From positions 111,835,890-111,899,889 of the forward strand of contig OX352761.1 of the NCBI GenBank assembly GCA_947095585.1: a stretch of 64,000 bases of DNA, in the 5' to 3' direction. A program made the position numbers and the translations under genes. The notes beneath the pieces were generated by a model. It made no database searches and was not told the origin of the DNA. It saw nothing but the letters and a program-made list of their open reading frames with translations. This DNA comes from Nephrocerus scutellatus (Eukaryota > Arthropoda > Insecta > Diptera > Pipunculidae). This document shows, piece by piece, positions 11,829 through 22,379 of this stretch (the stretch's first letter is position 1; each line of letters starts with the position of its first letter).

Positions 11829-12739
11829 ACCAAAAAAACGACATAACAGTCATTGTTTTATTGGAAATGAACTACCATTTAGTATACCTCTTAAAATTAA
11901 GTCCGGTCGTCATAGATGATTCGATTACAAAATTCCATTTTTTTTATTTAAAAAATTAAAATTTTTCATGTAGTTTTTCATCGTCTCCATAATCACGCAT
12001 ATTGTTTAAAAGATGCTTGATGAAATAGATGAGTAGACTTGTTCCACCGTTTCTGCCAAATATGCCATAAAATTAACAGTAGAACGTTACCAGCGAAATC
12101 CCACTATGAGCCCATATGCATTTAAGCTTATAGTTCTCATGCCATTTGTTGAATTAAAATGACCCATTTGCTATCGAAAGCCGCTAACTAAACGTTGTAA
12201 CTTTAATTTTTTCTCTGTTCTGGCATTGAGATTTAGTTTGACTGGTTGTGTGGAATTTTAAGCCTATATTTTTTAAGGGTGCAAGTAAATAGTAACCCTA
12301 AATTAGTATACATTATATATTATTCGTTTAACTTTCTTTACGTATCAAGAATATTATCTGCCAGTTGACTGATTGTCTTCTCTGATTTAGTGTTTATGGC
12401 AATGAATTAAGACGATGAGTCGTTTGTTCGTTTCAATTTGCCATCGTCATCGATATCTTTCTTAGCAGTGTGGTTTGCTCAGTATAGCTATGTATATCAC
12501 CTGATGATATCATACAAAACCACACATAGTAGTTGCGAATTTTGTTTTTTTTTTTTTTTTTAAACCAGTTGAAAAATGAGTACATTTCTGTGGCTTATAC
12601 TTGGGTATCGGATGTCGCCAAATACTTTGTTTTGAATGCTTTTATATTAACTTGCCTATGTCTTTCTTTCGGTTTATTTGTCATTCTGTCACGCTTTTTT
12701 CATTCTAATGCTGTGAGTTAAGGTATTGTAGTGTTTGTG
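11829..12739. other. AT-rich intergenic DNA
   Basis: No gene or transposon recognised. A poly-T run lies at about 12544-12561. Confidence 0.5.
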
Positions 12740-14350
12740 GAAGACTTTTCGGAGGCAGGTCTTGAGGAGTGTTCGTATGGGGTATTGAAGGGAATGTTGT
12801 GGCGGTCAGCTGGTCTTGAAGGAGTCTTAAGGTGGTTTTAATAGGGTTAAGGGGGATTTAAGGCGGTATTGAAGCGTCTTAAGATAGTCTTAAGGGGGTA
12901 TTGCGAGGGGATCTTGAGGAGGTCTTAGGTTGGTCCTGAGGTAGCTTTGAGGAAGTATTGACCTTGTTTTAAGGGGATTTTGAGTGTGGTCGTAAGGGAG
13001 TCTTAAGAGGGTTTTGAGGGGTCTTCTGGGGGTCTTTTTGAGGGTCTAAAGGAAGGTCTTAAGGTAGTATTGTGGTGGTCTTAAAGAGGTCTTTCGGTGG
13101 TCTTAAGGGGGTCTTAAGAGGGTCTTGAGAAGGGGTTTTTGGGGGGCCTTGACTGGGATTGTTGATGGTGTCTTGAGGAGGGTCTTGAGGGGGTTTTGAT
13201 AGGGTGTTTAGTGTGTTATTGAGCAGGTCTTAAGAGGATTGAGGCTTAAAGGATCTTGGCAGGGGTCTTGAGACGGTTTTAAGAGGATCTTTAGTGTGGT
13301 CGGGTCTCGAGAGGGTCTTAAGAGGACTTTGTGGTGGTCTTGAAGGGGTTTTGAGGGTATTTTGAGAGAGTCATGAGTGGCATCTTGCGGGGTTCTTAAG
13401 AGGGTTTTAAGAGATTTTTAGGGGTTTTGGGTGGGCTCGAGGGGGTTTTTAGTGGGGTGTTTAGGTGATTTAGTTGGGCTTTTGAGAGAGTGGTGAGTGG
13501 AGTTTTGAGGGGTATTGAGGTCTCTTTAGGTGTGCTCGACGTGGTCTTGAGGTTGTTTTGTTGGGTTGTAAGGGATTCTTGAGGGGTCTTGCGGTGGTGT
13601 TTAGATGACCTTGAGTGGGGCTTAAGGATGTTTTGAGAGGGTTGTGAGTAGAGTCTTGAGGTGGTCTCGACGGGGGTCTTGAGGGTATTTCAAAAGGGCC
13701 CCAAGTGTGGTCTAGCTGGGTCTTGAGGGTGTCTCGATATGTTTTTGAGAGGATATTTATCAGGGTATTGAGAGAGGGTTTTAAGGAATTCTTGCGGGGC
13801 TCTTGAGGGTGTCCCGAGATGGTTTTGAGAGGATATTTAACAGGGTCTTTAGAGAGTCTTGTGGGGGTTTTGAGGGAAATTCTGGGGGAGTCTTGGGGGT
13901 CTTAGGGCGGTTTAAGAGGATTTTGGGTGTGGTCTTCAGAGGGTCTTGATTGAGTCTTAAGGTGGTCTTGAGGGAGTCCTAAGAAAAATTTTGAGAGGGA
14001 ACTTGGGAGTTTTGTGTAGGACTTCATAGAGGTCTTGAGGCAGTCTTAAGGTGTTATTTAGGGAGCAGCCTTGAGGGTTCAGAAAGTCTTGATTGGTTGA
14101 TGAGATAGTCTTGAGGGCGGTTTTACAGGAATCTTGAGTTAGGTTTTATGGGGTCTTCAGGGGGTTCTGGGGACTTTTTTTGGGTTTTTTTAGGTTTAAT
14201 TAAAGTACTCTGTAGGGGGTCTTAAGACGGGATATAAAGGTGGTCTCGAAGGGGTTTGAGAGCGGTCTTGATTAAGTTTTTAAAGAGTCGTCTTTAATGG
14301 GGTCTTAACGTGGCATTATTAATGAGGTCCTAAGGTGGTATTAATTGGGT
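12740..14350. repeat. G/T-rich degenerate minisatellite, about 1.6 kb
   Basis: More than a hundred imperfect copies of an 11-12 bp unit, approximately GTCTTGAGGGG or GTCTTAAGGGG, run head to tail on the plus strand. Cytosine is almost confined to the TCTT core, so the strand is very rich in G and T. Copies differ by substitutions and 1-2 base length changes, indicating an old array. No frame stays open and no protein is encoded. Runs of three to six G recur throughout. Confidence 0.85.
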
Positions 14351-14519
14351 CTTTCATTTGAAACTCAAAATAATAAAAAAATTTAAATTTTTTTTTAAAA
14401 TGCTTTAATTAAACTATAACTAGACCTCTTGGTAGAAAATAAAATAGGTGGGAGATCTGGAGCAGCTAGAACTGTTATAAAATAAATGTAAATTGCTGCA
14501 GTGTTTATAATGGAAATCT

Positions 14520-14635
14520 GGAATATTTGAGGCTCAAAAAAAGCACAAAAATTCAAAGCGCCACGCTATGCAGGTTAGAGACTCAACTGCTTAGCGTGGT
14601 GCCTGTTTGTGCTTTTTTTTAGCCTCAAATGTTCC
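14520..14635. repeat. Foldback element, imperfect palindrome
   Basis: The left arm (14520-14573, starting GGAATATTTGAGGCT and ending at CCACGCTATGCAG) pairs with the right arm (14587-14635, CTGCTTAGCGTGG through AGCCTCAAATGTTCC), with a 13-nt loop and small bulges. It could form a long hairpin. It lies just before a fragment of the non-autonomous repeat family. Confidence 0.75.
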
Positions 14636-14639
14636 AAAT

Positions 14640-14770
14640 TCGAGGTCCAAATATTTCCCAAATTTACTCGATTTTCTTCAAATTTTATACGCATGTGTAT
14701 CCGATGGATAACAATTTTTGTAAAAATTGGAAGTGATAGGGACTCAGGGCCGAGGTGCGGCCATATGATC
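14640..14770 (+). repeat. Fragment of the AAATTCTCTA repeat family
   Basis: The stretch with ACTCGATTTTCTTCAAATTT, ATACGCATGTGTATCCGATG, GATAACAATTTTTGTAAAAA and a following G-rich segment matches the interior of the copy at 39265-39700 (about 39485-39580). No termini are visible here. Confidence 0.5.
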
Positions 14771-15718
14771 TAGTTTTCTTTTCTCTTTTTCTGTTGCCAC
14801 ATTCTTTTCTTTCTGATCTTTTGAGTTCTTCAGAATTAACAAATTCGCCAAGATAGTTTAGCTAGCGAAACTTCTTATAAGCAATGTAAGAAGAGAGAAA
14901 ATGTGATAGTGTGTGTGTACTGTGATAGATATATGTATGTTCATATTATATTGTTATTGTTTTTGGTAAATGGTAATGTGAGTAAATACATCATTAATGT
15001 GTTCACAGTTTCTTATCTGTTTTTTTGTGGATTTAATATCAATTCAATAAAATATCTATTATTCCTGGGACAAATCAATTGGTAAATAAAAAATTTCACT
15101 ATATAACTGATAAAATAGGCGCCGTAGAATACCTCTTGTTGATAAAGAGAAAAAAAGCAACAGGTAGGTGGCATTTGTTTGGGGTTGTGCTCGAACGCGT
15201 TATATTATAGCAGCAAAAACTAATCCGGTCAAAGAACACATAATTATTGTGTCATGCATGTGATTGTGAATTATCTCTATCATACTTCCTACACAATTAT
15301 CCGCCAGGTTACAGCGGTTTTTTGTTGTGTTGGCACAAAGCCAACAGAATTGTTTTACCATTCTGCTTGCATGTTTGTGTGTGTGCGTCGGTGGAGCACT
15401 TTTGGAATGTGTGCCCTTGCAGCGTGCTCATCTCCATTGTTGGTATATTCCTAGTGGGAGCGACCTGTTGTCTTTGGAAGTTGTTTTTATTTGAATGACG
15501 CAAAGACGATTATAACGATTAGGTCTGATTTACTACTTGTGTCCTTCTTGTATGTAAAGACCAAAGCCCAAGCACATCAATTCAGATTCATGAATGGCAA
15601 AAACTTGCGAACACGACTGGTAAAGGTTGCAATCGAGATAACTTAATGCAAGAAGAAAAGAAAAACAATTTTTAAAATTAAAGTTTTTTTTTATATTATT
15701 ATATTTGTATATTATATT
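14771..15718. other. Intergenic, no gene recognised
   Basis: Short overlapping frames at 15247-15500 have no recognisable domain and no splice support. Nothing else was seen. Confidence 0.5.
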
Positions 15719-15890
15719 ACTTCTTTTACATAGTAAAAGGAAGTATAGTAATCATTAAAATTTTCGAACTCGGGATTTTTGCAGATTTACCCATTACCGA
15801 TCTTCTGAGTCAGAAAAAGTGAAAAAAGACCTGTCTGTCTGTCTGTGTTCAGTCTACAGCCCAGACTGTTGAACTTATGATGATGAAAAT
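15719..15890. repeat. Repeat-like segment opening with a hairpin
   Basis: A near-perfect hairpin (ACTTCTTTTAC, ATA loop, GTAAAAGGAAGT; 15719-15744) is followed by CGAACTCGGGATTTTTGCAG and a CTGT-rich run (GTCTGTCTGTCTGTG at 15834-15848). The layout resembles the leader of non-autonomous elements common in insects. Its family is not established. Confidence 0.4.
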
Positions 15891-15904
15891 TCATTCAGGG
15901 AGTC

Positions 15905-16425
15905 CTCACATAAAAAAAAAACAACCCATAAAAATTAAAATTTTTCTTGTAAATTCTCTAATCGGAGAAACACACACACACACACACACAGACTGCGTGC
16001 TCGTTTTGTGGCAAAATCATTCACAAATGACGCAGCGGCAGCGAACAGCGCTGCTCACAAAGCACAGAGCTCCGACTTTGCCGTGATCTGATGCGATATA
16101 GCGATATTTAAAAATTGTATATTGGGGTCCCCAAGGGGCCGATCGCTCCAAATTTTTACAAAAAGTGTTTTCCATCGAAGACACACATGTGTACAAAATT
16201 TAAAGAAAATCGGGTAAATTTTGTAAAATATTTGTATGGGAGCCCCCCGACCCCGCGGCCCGAGGGGCCTCAAATTTTAATAGAAAGTGTTGTCTTGGGA
16301 GATATACATGTGTGCAAAATTTCAATAAAATCGGGCTGTATGAAGTGGGTTAAAAATTGATCACAAGATTTGGCCAGCCAGCCAGCCAGCCACGGGCAAG
16401 TGAAGTTAATATAGAGAATTTAAAA
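15905..16425 (-). mobile_element. Non-autonomous repeat family, copy a
   Basis: Bounded by AAATTCTCTA (15951-15960) and TAGAGAATTT (16412-16421), which are inverted repeats of each other; outside the first lies the CCCATAAAAATT motif seen at other copies. The interior has two near-tandem modules of about 150 bp, each with a G/C-rich block (e.g. GGGGCCTCAAATTTT) followed by a TACATGTGTGCAAAATTT word and AAAATCGGG. A CCAG/CCAGC run is at 16371-16392. A CA-dinucleotide run lies at 15970-15990. No coding capacity. Confidence 0.6.
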
Positions 16426-16617
16426 ATATTAAAGCTTTTTACATAAAATGTGAGGTGCAAATAACAAAATAAAAAATATTTTTTTTTGTATATACATTTA
16501 CTGAAGATTCCGGCTCCGTCTGTAAAAGAAAGTCTTGTTGCCTACACCTCCATTTTTCTTGTTCTTGTCGTATTATAATATTTTTCGTATTCAATATTTT
16601 TTTTATTTGTGCATGCA

Positions 16618-17035
16618 TACTAATATTATAAATGTGAAAGTAACTCTGTCTGTCTGTTACGTTTTCATGATGGGGATTCAAGCTCGGTGTTGCGGGTGTC
16701 GGCGTCGACAGACTGATTGACTAATTACGGACGAAAGGACAGATGGACATCTTGGACGACTTAGGGACGAAAAATTGACTGACTATGGGCCACCAGTCCC
16801 GGGGTCTCCAAAATTTCTACAAAAAGTTTTGTCCATCGGAGATACACATGTATATAAAATTTGATGAAAATCGGGTAAATTTTGTATAATATTTGTATGG
16901 GAGCGCCCGACCCCAAGGCCCGAGGGGCCCCAAATTTGGGAACTGGACTTTGGGAAGTGGGTTAAAAATTGATCATAAGGTTCCACAACAAACAAACAAT
17001 CACACGGGCACGCTAAGGTAATATATAGAATTTAA
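16618..17035 (-). mobile_element. Non-autonomous repeat family, copy b
   Basis: The 16790-17035 part repeats the modules of copy a (ATACACATGTATATAAAATT, AAAATCGGGTAAATTTTGTA, a CCCGACCCC block, GGGTTAAAAATTGATCATAA) and ends with TATAGAATTT at 17024-17033. Its other edge (16618-16660) reads ACTAATATTATAAATGTGAA followed by CTGTCTGTCTG, a leader widely seen on insect non-autonomous elements. Confidence 0.55.
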
Positions 17036-17603
17036 TAAAGAAAAGAGATAGTCACTCTAGACTTACTGTTCCAACTTGATTCTGTCTTGAAATTATAAAT
17101 CAGTTTTTTGTTTAAAATCTTCAGTACACTGGTAAAGAAAATTATTATTAGTTTTTAGTCCCTAAGATGTTAAAAGTAATTGGAAAAATATGCGATTGAT
17201 TCAATAAACAACTATACCGGGTAATTTTTTTAAGCGGAAACTTTCAAATATCTCGGAAATTTAGTAATGTACGAAAAAAATATTCAAGATCCAAAATTTA
17301 ATCATTTCGCGGGGGAAATACATTAGTGCTAAAATTAGTACCCCTTTCCCTTCATTGCGTGTTGGATGCTGGAAACTTTAGAAATTTAAATAGGGACCCC
17401 TATTTTTATTGCAGATTTAGATTCTACGGCTAAAAGTACGTATGATTTGTCTGAAACGTTTTTTTTTCGATTCATGGTAATGGCGCTGTAAGACAATAAT
17501 AAATATGTTTCGATTTCTCCTACTGGAAACCTATGCATACGATTCTGCAACTCGTTTGCAATAAAAATATCACGTCGTACAATTTAATTTAATTTTTTAA
17601 TTT
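17036..17603. other. Intergenic, downstream of the CCP6 gene
   Basis: No gene recognised. As the gene is on the minus strand, its 3' UTR must lie here or just beyond, but no certain polyadenylation site was fixed. Confidence 0.4.
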
Positions 17604-17724
17604 ATGATAAGTTTTTTTATTTGCATAAAGATGATAGCTAGAAAAAGTCCACAAGAGAGCGATTATATAATTGCTGGTGAAAAAGTAAAAAAGTTTCAAA
17701 AGTTCAAATATCTCTCCTCTAAAC
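17604..17724 (+). mobile_element. Possible LINE fragment next to the CCP6 stop codon
   Basis: The plus-strand reading DYIIAGEKVKKFQKFKYLSS resembles the short RT segment after YADD in RTE-type LINEs (a [KV]xxFxYLGS-like motif). It ends about where the minus-strand CCP6 coding region stops (17725). The match is short and could be chance. Confidence 0.3.
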
Positions 17725-20700
17725 TTATCTTGTTGCGTCGAGACTTGCACTCTTCTGCGCAACAAGACTGCCGCGAGTCAGTTGATTCAAGTCAATGATT
17801 GATAGATATGGTTTTGGTGGAACATTGACAGTTGTTTCGCGAGCACCTATACCACCTCCACCTCCAGTCCGGTGATCCCTGCGACTTCTTCTTTCAGTGA
17901 GTTCATTGGAAAACTCCAAATGATCAATCTTTGCCGACCTAATTGTGAGCAACGAGAATGGATCATGGCACCCGCCTGCTGCTGTATGCTGGCGATAATT
18001 TCGATAAGCGCTAAAACTGCTGCCGGGAGCTGCACACCGAATGGGAGAGAAACCCCCTCCTCCCCCCTCATCGGATGAGCCTCCGCTATCGTAGCAAATC
18101 GATAGATTCGTATAACTAATCGGAGCGTAGCATCGTGTTGTCCTGGGTCGTAATTTCACTTCGTAGCGAGTTTTAGAGCGATTACGTGAACGATGCGTTC
18201 TTGGGCGATTGCGCCGCTTGTGCACTATTTCAGGGACGAGTGGAGCTGGCAGATAATTTACAAAACGATAGTATTGCAGGAAAGTGCGGGCCAGGTTTCG
18301 ACCCAGACGAAAATCTACATAAAGGACGACTCAATTAGACGACATTTGGTAGAATATGACAAGCCATTCTTACATCCCTCTTCATTGTAGAGAGCCACAG
18401 TCTTTCTATCCTTGAGCAAGTGTCCACCCATTGATATTTCCAGTGTGTACGCGTTCACCGTATCGCTAAGACGTTCGCAGCAGAATCTCCTCGCAGTGCC
18501 CGCCTTTCGTTCGTCAGCGTTGAACATCATATTCTCTGCTGCGTAATCTTTGGCATTTGCGCTGAACAATCTCGGGAAAACCAGGTGCCGCTCATAGCGA
18601 TAGACATCCTCGTATGTGTTTCCATAGATAAAACTTCCATGAAGGCTAGAGTGTGCGTGTAGGTCAATAACAAAGTCGATTTGATAGGACTGCGATCAAG
18701 AAGAAAGGTTAGATATTTGCACAAAAACAAGAAATTTCATTCACACTCACATCGGAATTGTCAAATTCCCTCAACATTTGCTTGATGGCGAACAATGTCG
18801 GATGTGAGAATTCCGTTGCCAAATGCCATGTGCGATTCAAATCCTGTCCAATGAGATTGCAGCGATTATTCCCTAAAAAAACTCCATCTGGATTGACCAT
18901 GGGAACAATTTTGAAAACGAAATTCGCACGCAAAACATTTGCAATTGGATGATTGGCAATTAGGAATTCAATGAAACCTTGGCACACGTACGATGCAGGA
19001 GTCTCTCCGGGATGAGATCTAGCCAGGATGACAATAACGCGAATAAAGCTACTGCTTTTATCCAACTTGCTGCTGCTGCCGGGTCGTCGTCTACTCACGT
19101 GGTCGACGGTTATCATGTCAAGATTGCGATTTTGCTGCGTGCAGAACGTTAAATAGATATACGGACAATTGGAACTGCTTAGTCTTACCAGAGTCTTTCC
19201 GATGATACTTCGTGTGAAACGCCTCTCAATCGATTTAGCTTCGATAACATTCAGATACGCTTGCAATCGTGAATACGAGTACGGCGGCGACACAGCAAAC
19301 TGATAGACATCATCTTCCTTGTCGAAGGAGAATGCAAAGCTCAGCACATAATGATTTTGATGCAACGCCGAGCGATAGTAGAAGACATGCTTCTTGGGCA
19401 GTCGCTGCCATTTCGGACGACTGGATGATTTCACCAGCGGAGTCAGACATGAATTGAAGAGATTCCGTGTTTTACTGATATTTACAATGTTGAAGAGCAC
19501 CCTTTGGTCTTGCTTGACATTATCCACGGTGAAATTGAACCAGAAACGATGCCGTGGATTGCACGTATCCGGCCGGAGGAATAGATCGTATTCGAAATCG
19601 CCCACTAGATCGGCTTTTCCCAAATTGCCCGTCTCAAAGGCAGCATCAAAACATAAGTGGCCTCGCTTTGCTTTTCCACTGTGTCCCGGCGGACGAATTA
19701 TCACACGCGATACGTTGCCCAATCCTCCTTCTCCGTCGCTATCTTCACTGTCTGAAAGTGTAGTGTGTTGAGATGATCAGAAGAAGAGATTAAAATTAGG
19801 TATCATTATTAACTAAAAGCAAGAAAATATTAATAATTGCACCCTCTTCCATGCGTTGGTACATGCTAGTATGCTGCAATGGATCGCAAGCCACTCCAAT
19901 CATTTTTTGTTTCTGCTAGGTAGAAAGAACCAAATAAGGAGGCACGTAGGATTGTCGACTAATCGTAGAGACTACTGAATAGAATCTAAACTTCCTAGCT
20001 CTGTAATTCGCATCGAATCGGTATGTGTGGCTATTTGAAACTAGACAACGTAGTATGGGCAGCGATGAAGCAAATTCGTGTCAGCTTATTGATGATTGCA
20101 TGCGTCGCGTTTCTTATTAGCATTTGGGTGCTGGCTGTTGCACACAAAGTGTTATGTGTTTGTAGACTTGTGGTTTGTCGTCTCCTTAAAAACACTTCAG
20201 TTTCAAGAGGGTGTGGAAATACTCGTATGTGTATGTACGGTGTAATAAATTACTTTTTGCCTTTCCTTATTGTATTTATCAACTAACTAAGAGGCTTCGA
20301 ACGAATAAGAAGTAGTGGTTTCGTGTAAATTGTTTTCTGGCGTCCTGCGTTACCTGCTTCAGGTGTCCTTACTGTCACACTTCAAATCTATTAAACACGA
20401 AGCGTTCTTTTGATTTTCCTGAATCCCTGCCATTGTGCAGCTGACGGTTGAATGAAATGTGAATTACGAGTACATAGCTAAGGTGAAGCAATCGGTAATA
20501 GAAACCAAAATCATGCTAGTATGCTTCAATACCGATATACGGAGGAACTGTACTTGTCAACTCACAGATTCAGGTGTCCTTACTGTCACACTTCAAATCT
20601 ATTAAACACAAAGCGTTCTTTTGATTTTCTTGAATGTCTTCCATTGAGAACATAGCGATATTCGGAGGAACTGTACTTGTCAACTCACAATTTTATAACA

Positions 20701-22379
20701 CACTCAAAACACCTCGGTTCGGTGCAGAAGTGTGCGTTTTACAGATAAACTCCAGATGTTAACAAAAAAAGTACATTCAGGGAAAGTTACATTGCAAAGC
20801 CCAGTAAAACAGTGAATTGGTTTGCTAAAAGTCGAACAATAAGTCAATTGGCTCTACCGGGTGCGTCACTCTTAGTGTAAAGCTTAACAATTAGATACAC
20901 AAACCTTTTATTCGCACGTAAGTGCTGAAGCTCTATTGCTATATTGTCAAATATAAAGGAATATACGTTTGAATTCCATTTATTGTTTTTCAATTCGAAA
21001 TAGAACGATATACTTCCGTAGGCTTGCAAAAATCTTGATATGCTAGGATCAGTTGTTTAGCAGCTGCGGTAGTGTAAAGTTGGCAAAAATCGAGTGACGG
21101 ACTCTGTAAATGGCAAAAAACGATCATGGGATCTGTGGGCAGCCAACCCCCGTAGTACCAACGCGACCTTGGTGAGATCTGCCATCAAGGGACTCAGCTC
21201 TTTCAGAATGAGTGCCTGGGCGATTGCAGTGCAGACCCTGGCAGCACGTTCGTCCGGAACCTCGTATCCTATCATTTGACACTAGGGTAGTTCAAGTCCT
21301 AGGCCGCCCGGGATAGAAACTATCCCAGGCACTACCGCCTGCAGTTGTCATTCGTTAGCACAAACCCCCTGCCACTATAATCTTCCGAGTTAAACTAAGT
21401 ATCAGACTTATAATAACCAGACGATTAAGTAAGATACAGCGGCCCCCACGGGGAATCTCACCGGACAGTGGGACCGGTCTTTACATCAATTTGTTGAAAG
21501 CAAATCTGTTACACTCGATATTTCCAAAGCATTTGACAGAGTTTGGTATCAAGCTCTCTTATCCAAAATGCGTACTTATGAAGTCGATGAAAAACTCCTT
21601 CATTGGATAAGAAGCTATTTTTTGGACGTTACATTTATTCTCATAAATGCTGGCGTTCCACAGGGCTCTGTTTTATCCCTGACGCTCTTTCTCATTTTTA
21701 TTAATAATCTCCCAAACAAAAACGTATTATAAGCACGTTATTATTTTACGATTAAATAAGAATGATTATAGTTATTACAAATTAAGTGGTAATTGTAGGA
21801 TGATTATAGGATAATTATGGGAAGTTTTATTTTATGATTAAAGTATGATTATGGTTATTATATTAATAATACCGGCGCGAAAGACCATGGATTATGAATT
21901 TATTAAGTAGTAATTGTAGGATGATTACTTGGAAGATTGTGGGACATTTTAAGTATTATTTTAGTATTAAAGGATTGTTATGAGATTAAAGAGTATTTAT
22001 AAGATGAATAGATTAAGTTTATAATCCCACTACATCCATTGACAGTACACATATAGTACTCCTTTAAACGCTACATTCATTGCCTACAAGTGTACATAAC
22101 ATTACCTGTACAACATTGGTACTAAAGCGTTTTTCTTTCTTTCTACTAATCATACGCAAAAAAAATTTGTCCAAAGGGCTACGTTTCTCTCATAGAAAAA
22201 ATATGATGCTTGATAAACTAAAACTCTATAGTGTAGTTTTGTAAAAATTAAAAAAATTGTTCCACAAGCGGCTAACTGAAATTGCAATTGTTGCCCCAAT
22301 CTGAAAGAAATGCTTCACACCACTCAACTAAGCAACTGTTTTCCAGTATTTCGAAAAGATACTCACCAGAATCGCCCAT
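17725..22379 (-). CDS. AGBL4: Cytosolic carboxypeptidase 6 (AGBL4/CCP6-like), spliced
   Basis: A zinc carboxypeptidase of the M14 family, cytosolic CCP group. Family members trim glutamate chains and C-terminal acidic residues from tubulin and other proteins. Exons on the minus strand: 22379-22367, 19751-19189, 19134-18751, 18689-18374, 18314-17725; phases agree and the product is about 621 aa. The start is a 13-nt exon (MGDS plus one base) chosen because it joins in frame to SEDSDGEGG. The N-terminal CCP beta-sandwich domain (about 20-180) reads FEYDLFLRPDTCNPRHRFWF and KWQRLPKKHVFYY. Zinc ligands are in HPGE (H233, E236) and DLHAH (H331); the catalytic Glu is in YTLEIS (E404); the substrate-binding NPDG and DLNR motifs are present. 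The C-terminal 170 residues or so are Arg- and Gly-rich and probably disordered. No disruption is seen, so the gene looks functional. Drosophila CG31019 is the likely orthologue (from memory). Confidence 0.9.
18315..18373 (-). other. CCP6 intron 4 (59 bp)
   Basis: Donor GTAAGA and acceptor TTTATGTAG. Splicing joins EEG-Y-FRLGRNLARTFLQYYRF, the conserved end of the catalytic domain. Without it the frame ends within the intron at a TAG. Confidence 0.9.
18690..18750 (-). other. CCP6 intron 3 (61 bp)
   Basis: Donor GTGAGT and acceptor TTGATCGCAG. It joins FDNSD to SYQIDFVIDLHAHS, restoring the third zinc ligand. Confidence 0.9.
19135..19188 (-). other. CCP6 intron 2 (54 bp, in frame, no stop)
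   Basis: Donor GTAAGA and acceptor CTGCACGCAG. Its removal joins GKTL to QNRNLDMITV, which aligns without gaps to the animal CCP6 sequence at this place as I recall it. Unspliced, it would add 18 residues without shifting the frame. Confidence 0.8.
20358..20692. repeat. Interleaved local direct repeats in CCP6 intron 1
   Basis: A 75-bp block beginning TTCAGGTGTCCTTACTGTCA is found at about 20358 and again at about 20573, nearly identical. A second block with CGGAGGAACTGTACTTGTCA occurs at about 20540 and 20659. The order A-B-A-B suggests a duplication of the local sequence followed by a deletion. Confidence 0.75.
21060..21470 (-). mobile_element. LINE-associated segment shared by three loci
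   Basis: The minus strand reads QALILKELSPLMADLTKVAL (21205-21150 region) and is repeated at 37330-37410 (plus) and 61390-61310 (minus, degraded). The conserved block extends over several hundred bases at the other two sites, including a CTAGTGxCAAATGAT word. It is probably part of the RNase H LINE family found next to it elsewhere, but its role there (ORF1 or untranslated region) is unknown. Confidence 0.5.
21484..21730 (+). mobile_element. Jockey-like LINE reverse transcriptase fragment
   Basis: Reads ESKSVTLDISKAFDRVWYQA, then LLSKMRTYEV, LLHWIRSYF, then [32 protein letters not shown] and [20 protein letters not shown] are RT landmarks of Jockey-related LINEs. A block between WIRSYFLD and NAGVPQGS is missing. 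Truncated at both ends. Confidence 0.75.

Larger units (their letters stand above)
19752..22366 (-). other. CCP6 intron 1 (2.6 kb)
   Basis: Donor GTGAGT at 22366-22361; acceptor CACTTTCAG next to 19752. It contains two pairs of local direct repeats (20358-20692), a LINE segment (21060-21470), a Jockey-like RT fragment (21484-21730) and a short SINE-like tail word near 21866-21890. No internal exon was recognised. Confidence 0.75.

Noticed and set aside
12740..14350. Coding region of a repetitive protein
   Set aside because: Unit length varies by 1-2 bases and stops occur in all frames.
15877..16360. Small genes suggested by open frames over the repeat copy
   Set aside because: The frames follow transposon-derived repeat modules and do not persist in other copies.
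19394..19771. Plus-strand frames opposite the CCP6 exon
   Set aside because: Mirror frames of a well-supported conserved minus-strand exon.
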